Source: Demequina sediminicola
GTDB taxonomy: Bacteria > Actinomycetota > Actinomycetes > Actinomycetales > Demequinaceae
DNA length: 64,000 nucleotides
NCBI RefSeq assembly: GCF_000975055.1
Contig: NZ_BBRB01000002.1
Span: 186,001-250,000 of the forward strand
Direction: 5' to 3'
Shown: one piece after another, positions 17,792 to 26,531 of the stretch
How the letters are laid out: every line of letters starts with the position of its first letter
Numbering within the stretch: position 1 is the first letter of the stretch
Notes under the pieces: generated by a model
Told to the model about the DNA's origin: nothing
Database searches by the model: none
Seen by the model: only the letters and a program-made list of their open reading frames with translations
Position numbers and translations under genes: made by a program

Positions 17792-17941
17792 TCACACGTG
17801 TGTGAGCCCCTGCACCAGTAGCGTGGCGCCCGAGATGGCAGACAGCGCCAACGAGCGCTGGTGGACGGTGGTGGCGGACAGCGCCCGCGTGACTGAGAGC
17901 GCAAGCAACGAGCCCACGATGAGGAACGGAACGACGGGCAC
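17792..17941 (-). CDS. possible 49-residue membrane peptide
   Basis: From a GTG at 17941 the frame gives PVVPFLIVGSLLALSVTRAL and then a second hydrophobic stretch SLALSAISGATLLVQGLTHV, so two short membrane helices are possible. There is no convincing ribosome site. The longer frame that reads through the tRNA is an artefact. The remainder of 17720-18014 holds a decamer copy (17948-17957) and the tRNA promoter area. Confidence 0.22.
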   Translation of the reverse strand: MPVVPFLIVGSLLALSVTRALSATTVHQRSLALSAISGATLLVQGLTHV

Positions 17942-18014
17942 TGAAGCGGGCCGATGCTGGGGTCCGCACCGCTTTTCGGCCGCCGAGATCTGGTGATACT
18001 CTCGAAAGTCCCTA

Positions 18015-18090
18015 GGGGCTGTGGCGCAGTTGGTAGCGCGTCTCGTTCGCAATGAGAAGGTCAGGGGTTCGATTCCCCTCAGCTCCACCA
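18015..18090 (+). tRNA. tRNA-Ala (anticodon CGC)
   Basis: Acceptor GGGGCTG pairs with CAGCTCC (one G-U), the anticodon loop is TTCGCAA in stem CTCGT/ATGAG, the T arm is AGGGG-TTCGATT-CCCCT, and CCA is encoded. A TGATACT box about 20 bp upstream could be the -10 element. Confidence 0.96.
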
Positions 18091-18203
18091 CATCAGCTCC
18101 ACCAAGGAGTTCTGGCGCTTGCCGCAGGGGGCTGACGGGCCGTCGCGAATCTCACCCGAAGTGCCACGCTGACTTACTCAGCCGTGGGCCAGGCCATGCG
18201 TCG

Positions 18204-19652
18204 CTATTGAAATGCGGAAGTGAGGCGCGTGATGTTCTCGAGTGTGCGCTTGTAGACGGAGCGCTCTTCCCAGGTGTCGTAGTCGAGTCGCGTTGAGCGT
18301 TCCTGATACATCTCGGTGATCTGCGACATTTCGGTAGCGATGGCGGTGTCGTAGCAGATGAGCGACAGTTCGGAGTTGAGTTCAAACGAGCGCATATCCA
18401 TGTTGCTGGAGCCGACCACGGTGACCTCGTTGTCGACGAGGATGTACTTCGAGTGCAGGAGTTTGGGGGCGTTGTAGAGGTAAACCTCCACACCTGCCTC
18501 GAGCAGCGTCGTGTAGTAGGAGCGTTGCGCGTATCCGATCATCCATTGGTCCATGGCTTGCGAATTGATCATGCGCACACGTACTCCACGCTTGGCTGCC
18601 GCCACGATGGCGCCAAGGAGCCCTTCCGAGGGCACGAAGTACGGGTTCACGATGGTGATCTCAGTGCGCGCCAAGTGGAGCAGGTGAGTGAAGACCTTCA
18701 GGTTGTTCTCACCGTCGAAACCGGGGCCGCTGGGCAGTACCTGCATGGTGGCGCCTGGAAGAGAGTACGGATCGTCGGTGGGGGCCTCGATCCGGTACTC
18801 GAGCGAGCCGCCCTCTGAGATCCAGTCCGTCATGAAGAGCGTGCCGAGTTCAAGGACGACTGGCCCGGTCATGCGCACTACGAGTTCGTCGTAGTAGATG
18901 TCGTCCTTGCGGTGGTACGCCCGGTCGATCATGTTTTGCGAACCGGTGTAACCGATCGCGTTGTCGATGACCACGATCTTGCGGTGATTGCGGAGGTCAG
19001 GGCGGACGTACGACTTGCCCGGGGGATGTAGCGGCAGGATTGCCTCGTAGGCGATTCCGGCATCGTCCAGCGATGCGAGCATCGGCTTTTTGCCCGGGTA
19101 CTTCTTTGAACCCCACGTGTCATACATCACGCGTACGTCGACCCCACGGGCCTTGGCCGCCACCAGCGCATCGAACAGAGGTTGCGTAGTGTCGTCGAGC
19201 GTCATCGCGTAGTACTCGATGAACACGGTCTTCCGGGCGGCTTCAATGTCGCGAACGATCGTCTCAATCGCACCGTTGTAATCCGTCAGGACATCCAAGG
19301 AGTTGGCGGCTACGGCAGGGAGACGCCCATACTCCTGAGCCAAGAGCTTGACTGAGTGGAATTGCGTCTTCACCTCGGGATCAATGAACGCGACGCTACT
19401 TTCCTGCTTGGCTTGTTCGATCTGCTCGTCGATGGTGGCGTTGATGCGTGCCTGAATGTCACGCCGGTTCTTGGGCAGCTTGTAGTTACCGAAAACCACG
19501 AAGGCCAGCCAGCCCGGAATGGGCAGCAACACAATCAGCAGGATCCACGCGGTCCCGGACGAGGGGCGCCTACGGCGCGGAATATAGATCAGGGCTGTAA
19601 TGACGAGAACCCAGGAGATCGCAGCGTAGACAACGGCCGGGTTGAATGTCAT
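18204..19652 (-). CDS. cls: cardiolipin synthase
   Basis: 482 residues from the ATG at 19652 (MTFNPAVVYAAISWVLVITA). Two N-terminal membrane helices precede two phospholipase D domains. The HKD motifs are HRKIVVIDNAIGYTGSQN and HSKYILVDNEVTVVGSSNMD. It joins two phosphatidylglycerol molecules, or uses a related donor, to make cardiolipin. The intervening IEYYAMTLDDTTQPLFDAL and the ending RLTSAFQ match the bacterial ClsA pattern. The open frame extends 26 codons upstream, but this N terminus is the usual one. No terminator-like hairpin is obvious before the tRNA on the other side. Confidence 0.93.
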   Translation of the reverse strand: MTFNPAVVYAAISWVLVITALIYIPRRRRPSSGTAWILLIVLLPIPGWLAFVVFGNYKLPKNRRDIQARINATIDEQIEQAKQESSVAFIDPEVKTQFHSVKLLAQEYGRLPAVAANSLDVLTDYNGAIETIVRDIEAARKTVFIEYYAMTLDDTTQPLFDALVAAKARGVDVRVMYDTWGSKKYPGKKPMLASLDDAGIAYEAILPLHPPGKSYVRPDLRNHRKIVVIDNAIGYTGSQNMIDRAYHRKDDIYYDELVVRMTGPVVLELGTLFMTDWISEGGSLEYRIEAPTDDPYSLPGATMQVLPSGPGFDGENNLKVFTHLLHLARTEITIVNPYFVPSEGLLGAIVAAAKRGVRVRMINSQAMDQWMIGYAQRSYYTTLLEAGVEVYLYNAPKLLHSKYILVDNEVTVVGSSNMDMRSFELNSELSLICYDTAIATEMSQITEMYQERSTRLDYDTWEERSVYKRTLENITRLTSAFQ

Positions 19653-19761
19653 GCCGGTTAGTGTAGTGCGCGACGCTCGCGAGCCCAGCGAATTCCCAAG
19701 TGCACCTCCGGGGCATGCCGCCGTCAGCAAACCTGACAGAATACTGGGAGTTCACCACTAC

Positions 19762-19853
19762 GGGAACGAATCGACGTTCCCATCGGTTGTTCGACTATGA
19801 CCATGCCTTGCCCGTAGTTCGGGAGGCAACACATGCCCGTCGCCGTGCAAGGC
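19762..19853 (+). promoter_or_regulatory. structured leader before the FKBP lipoprotein gene
   Basis: Two hairpins lie upstream of the start: GGGAACG (19762-19768) with CGTTCCC (19775-19781), and a longer-range pair GCCTTGC (19805-19811) with GCAAGGC (19847-19853) that encloses a small CCG/CGG hairpin. Either the promoter lies further upstream or this is operator structure; I recognise no known riboswitch. Confidence 0.35.
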
Positions 19854-19875
19854 GCGGGAAGCTAAGGAGTGATCC

Positions 19876-20847
19876 TTGAAGACCACGCGTAAAACCGCTG
19901 CGGTGGCACTCGCTGCCGTGGCACTGCTGGGCCTGACAGCCTGCTCGTCGGATGGCGATGCCGAGACTGACACCAGCACCGATGCCACCGTTGACGCCAC
20001 CGCCGCTCCCACCGAAGAGGACATTGCGGCACTCGACTCGATCGAGTGGGTTGACGGCGAAGACGGTGTTCCCACCCTTGAGTTCGAGGCACCTCTGATG
20101 GTGTCGACGACGGTGAGTCGTGTCGTGACTGAAGGTGACGGCGAGACCATTGAGGATGGCGACTACGTCAGCCTCAACTATGTGGGCTATGCAGGCGACA
20201 CTGGCGAGGAAAGCTACGGCACCTACTCGGCAGGAGCGCCGCAGTCGTACCAAATCACCGAGGCAGCCGTGGCTCCCGTGCTCTACGACGCGCTGATTGG
20301 TCAGACCGTCGGAAGCCAGATCATTCTTGGCGAGAGCTTTGAAGTTACCAACGAAGAGACGGGCGAGCCCGAGACCACTTCTGGCTTCACTGCTGTCACG
20401 GTTGAAGCGATTGAGGAAGTCCTTGATCGTGCCGAGGGCACCGCTGTGGACCCCGTCGAGGGCCTTCCCGTCGTCACGCTTGACGATGACGGCAAGCCCA
20501 GCGTGGAAATCCCTGACGCCGATGCTCCGACCGAACTGGTCTCACAGCCCCTCATCGAGGGTGAAGGCGCAGTCGTGGAAGCCGACGACACCTTGATCGT
20601 GAACTACTCCGGATGGCTCTGGTCCAACGGTGAACAGTTCGACTCCTCGTGGGAACGCGGAACTCCCGCAGAGTTTGGTCTCACACAGGTCATCGAAGGC
20701 TGGACCGAGGGACTTGCAGGCCAGACGGTCGGCAGCCAGGTTCTGCTGGTCGTGCCCCCTGAGATGGGTTACGGCGACCAGGACTCCGAGTCGATCCCCG
20801 CAGGTTCGACCCTCGTCTTCGTCGTGGATATCCTCGCAGCGAAGTAA
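19876..20847 (+). CDS. FKBP-type peptidyl-prolyl isomerase lipoprotein (tandem FKBP domains)
   Basis: 323 residues with a TTG start, chosen because AAGGAG lies six bases before it. The signal peptide ends in the lipobox LLGLTACSS, so the mature protein is lipid-anchored outside the membrane. Two FKBP units follow: one at about residues 85-180 (DYVSLNYVGYAGDTGEESYG) and the canonical one at about 225-323 (TLIVNYSGWLWSNGEQFDSS, VIEGWTEGLAGQTVGSQVLL, VPPEMGYG and STLVFVVDIL). The first domain is more diverged and may be inactive. It probably assists folding of secreted proteins. A bidirectional terminator follows. Confidence 0.92.
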   Translation: MKTTRKTAAVALAAVALLGLTACSSDGDAETDTSTDATVDATAAPTEEDIAALDSIEWVDGEDGVPTLEFEAPLMVSTTVSRVVTEGDGETIEDGDYVSLNYVGYAGDTGEESYGTYSAGAPQSYQITEAAVAPVLYDALIGQTVGSQIILGESFEVTNEETGEPETTSGFTAVTVEAIEEVLDRAEGTAVDPVEGLPVVTLDDDGKPSVEIPDADAPTELVSQPLIEGEGAVVEADDTLIVNYSGWLWSNGEQFDSSWERGTPAEFGLTQVIEGWTEGLAGQTVGSQVLLVVPPEMGYGDQDSESIPAGSTLVFVVDILAAK

Positions 20848-20917
20848 GGCAGCATCCCGACGCTGACACATCCGGGCTGACACGACGTGCTGGCCCTGGC
20901 GCACATCAGCTATCAAC

Positions 20918-20963
20918 AATGAAGGCCGGTAGCGGATCACTTGATCCGCTACCGGCCTTCATT
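20918..20963. terminator. bidirectional terminator between convergent genes
   Basis: The 19-bp arms GAAGGCCGGTAGCGGATCA (20921-20939) and complement (20942-20960) have only a 2-base loop, extended by AAT/ATT outside. It serves both the FKBP gene and the AI-2E family gene. Confidence 0.88.
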
Positions 20964-20974
20964 GCGTGTGAGGC

Positions 20975-22201
20975 CTAGGAACTGGTCGTGGAGCTCTCCT
21001 CGTCGACCACAGCTTGCGCATCGGCGGCTGCTTGCTCTTCCTCGATCGCCGCAGTCTCGAGTTCTGCCACCACGTCGTAGGTGCGGCCAGTGTTCTTAGC
21101 GATGGCGGTGATCAGTGCTGCGACCGGCAAAGCCATGAACGCGCCCATCGGCCCGGCAACGGCGCCACCGGCCATTGCCCCACCGAACGCCACCGCTCCG
21201 TTGAGTTCCATGGTCTTGGACGAGAGGCGGGGGTTCAGCACGAAGTTCTCGATCTGCTGATAGATGATGACATACGCCACCAGAATCAGGGTGGGGACAA
21301 ATCCCTCGACCGCGAGCATCACGAGAGACGGCACGATGGCACCCAGGTAGGTGCCGATGAACGGGATGAACTCGGACACGAAGCCCATGAACAATGCCAT
21401 GGGTAGCGAGTAGACGAGTGGCAGCCCCGCGAGCATCATGACAAAGAACGCGCCGGTCCCGCAGATGAGCATGAGCAGCAGGCGTGAATAGAAGTAGCCG
21501 CCGGTTTGTTCGATCGAGGTCCGTGCCACCCAGTCGACGACCTTCTGACGTTCAGGAGGCATGCGACGCATGATGGTGCGCATGAGTCGAGGGAAGTCTG
21601 CGGCGAAGTAGAACGTGAACATCAGGATAGTAAAGACGTCGAACACGAGGCCCAAACCTGAGGAGAGCAGACCCAATACGTTGTCGCCCCAGGACTGCAC
21701 TGCATGGAGCAGTGGCGCTGTGACCTGATCCGCGGTCTCTGGGTCGACTGAGCTTTCACCAAAGACGTCAACGGTCCATGCGTTGAAGTTGGCAATCCAG
21801 TCGTTGAGATTGGTGCTGACGGCTTGGGCGAACTTCACGATCGCGGGGATCAGGAATGCGATCATCAACGTGAGGCCGATGAACCCTGCGATAAAGATGA
21901 TGCCAACCGCGGCGCCACGCCTCATGTTGAAGCGGTTTTTGAGGTACTCCACGCCAGGGATGATGGCCAGCGCGAAGAACAGCGAGATCACCAGGATCCC
22001 GATCAGGTGACGCAGTTCGAGGAACGCGGAGACGGCCAGCAAAGTCACCAGGACCACGATGGCGAACTTCCAGGAACTGATCCACACGAACCGGTTTGTC
22101 CACGCGGGAGGCGAGGATTCGTGTCGATCTCCTCGAACGGATTTTGCGGCGTGGGCGACCTCGGTGGGGATGTGTGGCCGAGGCTCGTTGTCAGTGCTCA
22201 T
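20975..22201 (-). CDS. AI-2E family transporter (PerM/YdiK type)
   Basis: 408 residues. About eight membrane segments are arranged as in the family: an N-terminal pair after WKFAIVVLVTLLAVSAFLEL, then LFFALAIIPGVEYLKNRFNM, a central soluble loop (VDWVARTSIEQTGGYFYSRL), and the C-terminal block LVYSLPMALFMGFVSEFIPF plus GTYLGAIVPS. The family was named for autoinducer-2 export, but most members are unproven and some are Na+/H+ or permease-like. Hydrophilic tails are found at both ends; the C terminus is acidic and Ala-rich. Confidence 0.87.
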   Translation of the reverse strand: MSTDNEPRPHIPTEVAHAAKSVRGDRHESSPPAWTNRFVWISSWKFAIVVLVTLLAVSAFLELRHLIGILVISLFFALAIIPGVEYLKNRFNMRRGAAVGIIFIAGFIGLTLMIAFLIPAIVKFAQAVSTNLNDWIANFNAWTVDVFGESSVDPETADQVTAPLLHAVQSWGDNVLGLLSSGLGLVFDVFTILMFTFYFAADFPRLMRTIMRRMPPERQKVVDWVARTSIEQTGGYFYSRLLLMLICGTGAFFVMMLAGLPLVYSLPMALFMGFVSEFIPFIGTYLGAIVPSLVMLAVEGFVPTLILVAYVIIYQQIENFVLNPRLSSKTMELNGAVAFGGAMAGGAVAGPMGAFMALPVAALITAIAKNTGRTYDVVAELETAAIEEEQAAADAQAVVDEESSTTSS

Positions 22202-22269
22202 GACGCCTATCGTGCCAGTGTCTTGGCCCTCGTGGGGAGAAGCATGACGGACGAACGGGGAGACGTCTC

Positions 22270-22305
22270 GTGGGCATCGGCCGCATGGAGACGGCCGATG
22301 TCCAC
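22270..22305 (-). terminator. hairpin made from an inverted pair of GGCCGATG words
   Basis: GTGGGCATCGGCCG (22270-22283) pairs with CGGCCGATGTCCAC (22292-22305), 13 of 14 positions, with an 8-base loop. It sits just past the ornithine cyclodeaminase stop on the minus strand. Each arm holds the core of the over-represented decamer. Confidence 0.7.
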
Positions 22306-22314
22306 AAGGTCACG

Positions 22315-23355
22315 CTATGAGGCGAGCGTTCGGGGGATGGCTGGGACCTGCAGCAGGGAGAACAGATCGCGGGGGTCGTGCGGTTCGGCAACGAGGTCGA
22401 GTTCGCCCGCGTACTCCGTTCCGGCGACGGCCTCGGCTAGGTGAGCGAGTGCCGTGAAGTCTTCGAGTGCGAATCCCACTGAGTCGAACACGGTGATGTC
22501 TTCGGTGGACATGCGTCCGGGCGTTTCGCCTGCCACGACCTGCCAGAGTGCATTGACGGGGTGGCCTGGATCCAGTTGCTGGATTTCACCCTCGATGCGC
22601 GTTTGCGGCTCGTACTCCACAAAGATGCGAGCACGTCGCAGGATCTCTGCGTCGAGTTCCGTCTTGCCGGGGCAGTCTCCTCCGATCGCGTTGACGTGCG
22701 TGCCGGGTGTGACCCAGTCAGAGTGAACGATGGTGGCGAGGGCCTTGTCGGCGGTGGCGGTGGTAATGATGTCTGCTCCATGGCAGGCGTCCTCCGCGCT
22801 GGTTGCACGGACGATGTCGAAGCCCAGGGGTGCGAGGTTGGATTCGAGCTTGTCCATGGCTGCGGGGTCGATGTCCCAGATGCGCAACTGGGTGATGCCG
22901 AGGGCGGACCTCATGCCGAGTGCCTGGAATTCGCTCTGTGACCCGTTGCCCAGCATGGCCATCACGCGAGAGTCGGGTCGTGCAAGGTGGCGTGCTGCCA
23001 TGGCCGACGTTGCGGCTGTGCGCAGGGCCGTCAGGAGGGTCATTTCCGCGATGAGGATTGGATAGCCCGTGTGCACGTCAGCGTAGGCGCCGAATGCTGT
23101 CACTGTTTGGAGCCCGTGGGCTGGGTTGCTGGGGTGGCCGTTGACGTACTTGAAGGCGTAGTGGTCTGCATCGGCGATTGGCATGAGTTCGATGACGCCG
23201 ATGGGCGAGTGGGCGGCGATTCGCTCTACCTTGTCGAACTGATTCCAGCGAGAGAAGTCGGTTTCTAGCCTTGCTGTGATCTGGGCGATCGCCTGCTGTG
23301 CGCCGGTGTCGCGGATCCAGGCACTCATGCGGGGGACGTCTACGAGCATCACCAT
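22315..23355 (-). CDS. ornithine cyclodeaminase family protein
   Basis: 346 residues, the normal length for the ornithine cyclodeaminase/mu-crystallin family. Members convert ornithine to proline with release of ammonia, or reduce related imines, with bound NAD(H). The Rossmann region reads AMLGNGSQSEFQALGMRSAL, close to the usual GxGxQ loop, and RIWDIDPAAMDKL follows. GTHVNAIGGDCPGKTELDAE is the substrate/NAD block found in true ornithine cyclodeaminases. The divergent Lrp/AsnC regulator next door is a common partner, so the gene is probably induced by an amino acid. The start at 23355 precedes MVMLVDVPRMSAW; one codon further in is possible. Confidence 0.9.
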   Translation of the reverse strand: MVMLVDVPRMSAWIRDTGAQQAIAQITARLETDFSRWNQFDKVERIAAHSPIGVIELMPIADADHYAFKYVNGHPSNPAHGLQTVTAFGAYADVHTGYPILIAEMTLLTALRTAATSAMAARHLARPDSRVMAMLGNGSQSEFQALGMRSALGITQLRIWDIDPAAMDKLESNLAPLGFDIVRATSAEDACHGADIITTATADKALATIVHSDWVTPGTHVNAIGGDCPGKTELDAEILRRARIFVEYEPQTRIEGEIQQLDPGHPVNALWQVVAGETPGRMSTEDITVFDSVGFALEDFTALAHLAEAVAGTEYAGELDLVAEPHDPRDLFSLLQVPAIPRTLAS

Positions 23356-23598
23356 GGGATTTCTCCTTCTCTCCAGTGCTTTTTCACTTCACTGCTGTGT
23401 GGCGGTCACCACCTCCACTTCCAGGTTCTCAGGGATCCTGTGCATTTTCCTTGCCGTAGGCGCGGGAATCGTGCAAGTATCAAAGTGATGGCGGCGTTTT
23501 CTAGCGTGATGTGCACGGAAGTGTTGCGTGTTGCGGCACGGCCCAGCCATTGCGCCGCAAAGTGCCCAGGGGAAGCAGCCCAGTACCAGAGAGAGGAC
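23356..23598. promoter_or_regulatory. divergent promoter region, ornithine cyclodeaminase / Lrp
   Basis: 243 bp without a credible gene, locally less GC-rich than its neighbours (for example TTTTTCACTTCACTG near the cyclodeaminase start). By context it must hold both promoters and the binding sites of the Lrp-type regulator. I could not assign boxes with confidence. Confidence 0.45.
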
Positions 23599-24045
23599 GT
23601 GAGTGACGTGGATGCCTTGGACCATCGGATCGTTGACCTGCTGCGGATCGACGGACGTGCGCCGTACGCCGAGTTGGGTGACCGCATCGGCCTTTCCGCC
23701 TCGGCCGTCAAACGCCGAGTCGACAGGATGGTGGCCGACGGGATTATCCGCGGATTTACGGTCTTGACCGACCCAGAGTCAGTGGGCCACGGCACTGAAG
23801 CATTCGTTGAACTCTTCTGCCGAGGCAAGGTCGCGCCGCAGGACCTCAAGCGCATCCTTGCCGACATCCCGGAGGTCATTGAGGCCACAACGGTCACAGG
23901 CCAAGCCGATGCGTTGGTGATGTTGCATGCCAAAGATCCGCGACATCTGGAAGAAGCCTTGGAACGGGTGCGTTCGCCGCAGCAAGTGGATTCGACTCGT
24001 TCGTCAATGGTGTTGACGCGGCTCATTGAACGCAGAGTGCACTAG
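23599..24045 (+). CDS. Lrp/AsnC family transcriptional regulator
   Basis: 148 residues from the GTG at 23599, which is preceded by AGAGAGG. The frame is open further upstream, but that stretch does not look like protein. The N-terminal AsnC helix-turn-helix (LDHRIVDLLRIDGRAPYAEL then LGLSASAVKRRV-like LSASAVKRRVDRMVADGIIRG) is followed by the RAM ligand-binding domain (VFVELFC-like EAFVELFCRGKVAP, VIEATTVTGQADALVMLHAK). It is divergent from ornithine cyclodeaminase and probably controls it in response to an amino acid such as ornithine or arginine; the ligand is an inference. Confidence 0.9.
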   Translation: MSDVDALDHRIVDLLRIDGRAPYAELGDRIGLSASAVKRRVDRMVADGIIRGFTVLTDPESVGHGTEAFVELFCRGKVAPQDLKRILADIPEVIEATTVTGQADALVMLHAKDPRHLEEALERVRSPQQVDSTRSSMVLTRLIERRVH

Positions 24046-24112
24046 GCCACGACCCACGACCGCGACGCACGGCGCCTCTAGATCCCTGCCGTCGTCGTGC
24101 GGGTCGGCTGCG

Positions 24113-25624
24113 CTAGACCCAGCTAGGAAGCCACATGTGCAGGCGCCAGTACTGGTAGGGGATGGGTTCACCAATCCAGATTGGGGTGAAGAACCCGGCC
24201 ACGATCAGAACGAGACCCACGTAGACCACGCACATGATGACTCCGGGCTTCCACCATCGGCCGCCCAACCGTTCAGGCTTGGCTATTCGTTGCATCGCCC
24301 ACACCAGCATGAGCACGAGGAACGGTGCCATGGTCACGGTGTAGAACGTGAAAATGGTGCGGTGAGCCAGTGGTAGCCACGGGAGCCAGGCGGCCAGGTA
24401 GCCTGCGGTGACAGTGAGGGCGAGCATGTCGCGGTGGCGCAGGATCCGCCAGATTGCGTAGATCAGCACGGCCGCTCCCACCCACCACAGCAGTGGGTGG
24501 CCGATCGCGTGAATGGCAGAGACGCATCGCTCGGCACCGCAGTCCACGTCGGTGACGTCTTCAAAGTAGAAGGCTGTCGGGCGCAGTTGGAGCGGCCACC
24601 CCCAGGGGTTGGACTCGTAGTTGTGTGGTTCGTCGAGGCCCTGATGGAAGGTCCACATTTGCTCGTGATAGTGCACCAGCGAGTTCAATGAGTCGGGCAG
24701 CCACGTGAGGCCCTCGCCCGGGTTGTCCTCAGCCCAGTGTCGCCCCCACGCCTTGTCTGCCCGGAACCACGGAATCCACGATGCGAGATACACCAGCGGG
24801 ATGACCACTACCGTCGTGAGGAACGCGGGGATGGCGCGGACGAACCCGCCGGTGAACCACTTGACGTAGCCGGCTTTGTTGCGGTCGTACCAGTCCCAGA
24901 TGACGGACAGCACGAGGAACGCTGCCGCGAAATACAGGCCGTTCCATTTCACTGAGACTGCAAGGCCAAACACCACGATCGACGCAAGGCGCCACCAACG
25001 GATGCCCGTATTGGGACCGCCACCGGGGATCAGTGACGTCGCTCCGAGCCCTAGGGCTGTGCGTTGTCGTGCTGCGTCGGCATAGATTTTGCGCGAGGTC
25101 ACGTGCCTGTCGACCACGAGAAGTCCGAAAGCCGCGACCACAAAGAAAGTCAGAAAGATATCGAGTAGTGCGGTGCGGGAGAGCACGATGTGCTCGCCGT
25201 CGAGGGCCAAGAACAGGCCGGCCACACCACCCCAGAGGGTCGAACGCAAGAGCTGCCGCGCAATGAACGCAATCATGAGGACCGTGGCGACACCCACGAG
25301 GGCGGCCATGAACCTCCAGCCATAAGGCGTGGGCCCAAACATCTTCATGCCCCACCCGATCATCAACTTGCCGATGTTCGGGTGGACGACGTAGTCGCCT
25401 TCGCTCGTCAACTGCGAGAAGTCGCCTTGGGCGAAGTCTTGGTTCTCGCCGCCCCATTCGCCCTCGTAGCCGATAGTGATGAGGGAGTAGGCGCCACGCG
25501 CATAAAACACCTCGTCAAAGACAAGGGCCTGCGGGTAACCCAGCGTGGCAAAGCGCATCACGGCCGCAACAACACCCACCACAGTGGCCATCAGGGTTAC
25601 GCGCCAGCGCCAAAGGAAGCCCAT
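24113..25624 (-). CDS. dolichyl-phosphate-mannose-type protein O-mannosyltransferase
   Basis: 503 residues from the ATG at 25624; a GTG one codon earlier is also possible. This is a GT39 (PMT/Rv1002c-like) membrane enzyme that moves mannose from polyprenyl-phosphate-mannose to Ser/Thr of secreted proteins. About ten membrane helices are seen. The catalytic acidic pair is in the first external loop, ALVFDEVFYARGAYSL, followed by VHPNIGKLMIGWG. Conserved C-terminal text is IGHPLLWWVGAAVL and PWLPLAHRTIFTFYTVTMAP. The Ser/Thr-rich secreted proteins in this window are plausible substrates. It is divergent from rsmI (64 bp), a gene order common in actinobacteria. Confidence 0.93.
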   Translation of the reverse strand: MGFLWRWRVTLMATVVGVVAAVMRFATLGYPQALVFDEVFYARGAYSLITIGYEGEWGGENQDFAQGDFSQLTSEGDYVVHPNIGKLMIGWGMKMFGPTPYGWRFMAALVGVATVLMIAFIARQLLRSTLWGGVAGLFLALDGEHIVLSRTALLDIFLTFFVVAAFGLLVVDRHVTSRKIYADAARQRTALGLGATSLIPGGGPNTGIRWWRLASIVVFGLAVSVKWNGLYFAAAFLVLSVIWDWYDRNKAGYVKWFTGGFVRAIPAFLTTVVVIPLVYLASWIPWFRADKAWGRHWAEDNPGEGLTWLPDSLNSLVHYHEQMWTFHQGLDEPHNYESNPWGWPLQLRPTAFYFEDVTDVDCGAERCVSAIHAIGHPLLWWVGAAVLIYAIWRILRHRDMLALTVTAGYLAAWLPWLPLAHRTIFTFYTVTMAPFLVLMLVWAMQRIAKPERLGGRWWKPGVIMCVVYVGLVLIVAGFFTPIWIGEPIPYQYWRLHMWLPSWV

Positions 25625-25688
25625 CACAAGGGGGAGCCTAGCGGGTGGCGTGCCTCAGATGAGGAAAGGCCTGTGTCACCCTGGAGTC

Positions 25689-26531
25689 ATGACTGGCCGG
25701 CTCACCCTCGCAGCAACGCCCATCGGCAACGTGGGCGATGCGTCGCAGCGACTTAAGGACGCACTGCAGGGGGCCGATGCCGTGGCGGCAGAGGACACAC
25801 GCCGGCTCCGCGACATGGCGCGCCGGCTCGACGTCACCGTGACCGGTGACGTGTGGGCCGTCCACGACCACAACGAGCGTGACAAAGCCAACGAACTCAT
25901 TGAGCGTGTCCAGGCCGGCCAGTGGGTGCTCGTGGTGTCCGACGCAGGGATGCCGACCGTGTCCGACCCGGGCTTCAGAGTGGTCGAGGCCGCTGTGGCC
26001 GCCGGCGTGACGGTTGACGTGCTCCCCGGCCCTAGCGCGGTGCTGACGGCGCTCGCGCTCTCTGGGCTCCCGACTGACCGGTTCTGTTTTGAAGGATTCT
26101 TGCCGCGCAAGGATGGTGAAAAGCGCCGAGCATTGACAGCATTGCAATCTGAGCCGCGCACCATGGTGTTCTTTGAAGCACCGCACCGGCTTGCGGCGAC
26201 GCTCGAGGCGATGGCCGAGACCTGGGGTGGAGAGCGCCGTGCCTCGGTTTCGCGTGAACTCACCAAGACTCATGAAGAGACGAGGCGCGCTTCCCTTGCT
26301 GAACTGGCGCGATGGGCCGCGGACGGGGTGCGGGGCGAAATCGTGATTACCGTCGCGGGCCGAGACGCCGGTGCACCCTCCATGGAAGCACTTGTGGCTG
26401 AGGCACTCGCGCGTGTGGACGCCGGTGAGCGGGCAAAGGACGCCGTCGCCGACCTCGCCCAGACGTCAGGCGTTCCGCGCCGCGAACTTTACAGCGCGGT
26501 CCTCGCAGCTCGGAGCGACCGGGGCGCGTGA
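25689..26531 (+). CDS. rsmI: 16S rRNA (cytidine(1402)-2'-O)-methyltransferase
   Basis: 280 residues. It methylates the 2'-OH of C1402 in 16S rRNA using SAM. The tetrapyrrole-methylase fold is evident: LTLAATPIGNVGDASQRLKD, AVAAEDTRRLRD, VLVVSDAGMPTVSDPGFRVV, VLPGPSAVLTALALSGLPTD and FEGFLPRK. The ATG at 25689 gives the standard start MTGRLTLAATPIGN; longer forms run into the divergent gene. The stop overlaps the start of the VanY-type gene by 4 bp. Confidence 0.95.
   Translation: MTGRLTLAATPIGNVGDASQRLKDALQGADAVAAEDTRRLRDMARRLDVTVTGDVWAVHDHNERDKANELIERVQAGQWVLVVSDAGMPTVSDPGFRVVEAAVAAGVTVDVLPGPSAVLTALALSGLPTDRFCFEGFLPRKDGEKRRALTALQSEPRTMVFFEAPHRLAATLEAMAETWGGERRASVSRELTKTHEETRRASLAELARWAADGVRGEIVITVAGRDAGAPSMEALVAEALARVDAGERAKDAVADLAQTSGVPRRELYSAVLAARSDRGA

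Noticed and set aside
17942..18091. Minus-strand frame starting MVELRGIEPLTFSLRTRRA
   Set aside because: It is the antisense of tRNA-Ala, a well-known false protein pattern. Only its far end (17792-17941) was kept, with low confidence.
20041..20420. First FKBP-like region as a separate gene
   Set aside because: It is in one frame with the signal peptide and the second FKBP domain, with no internal start or stop.
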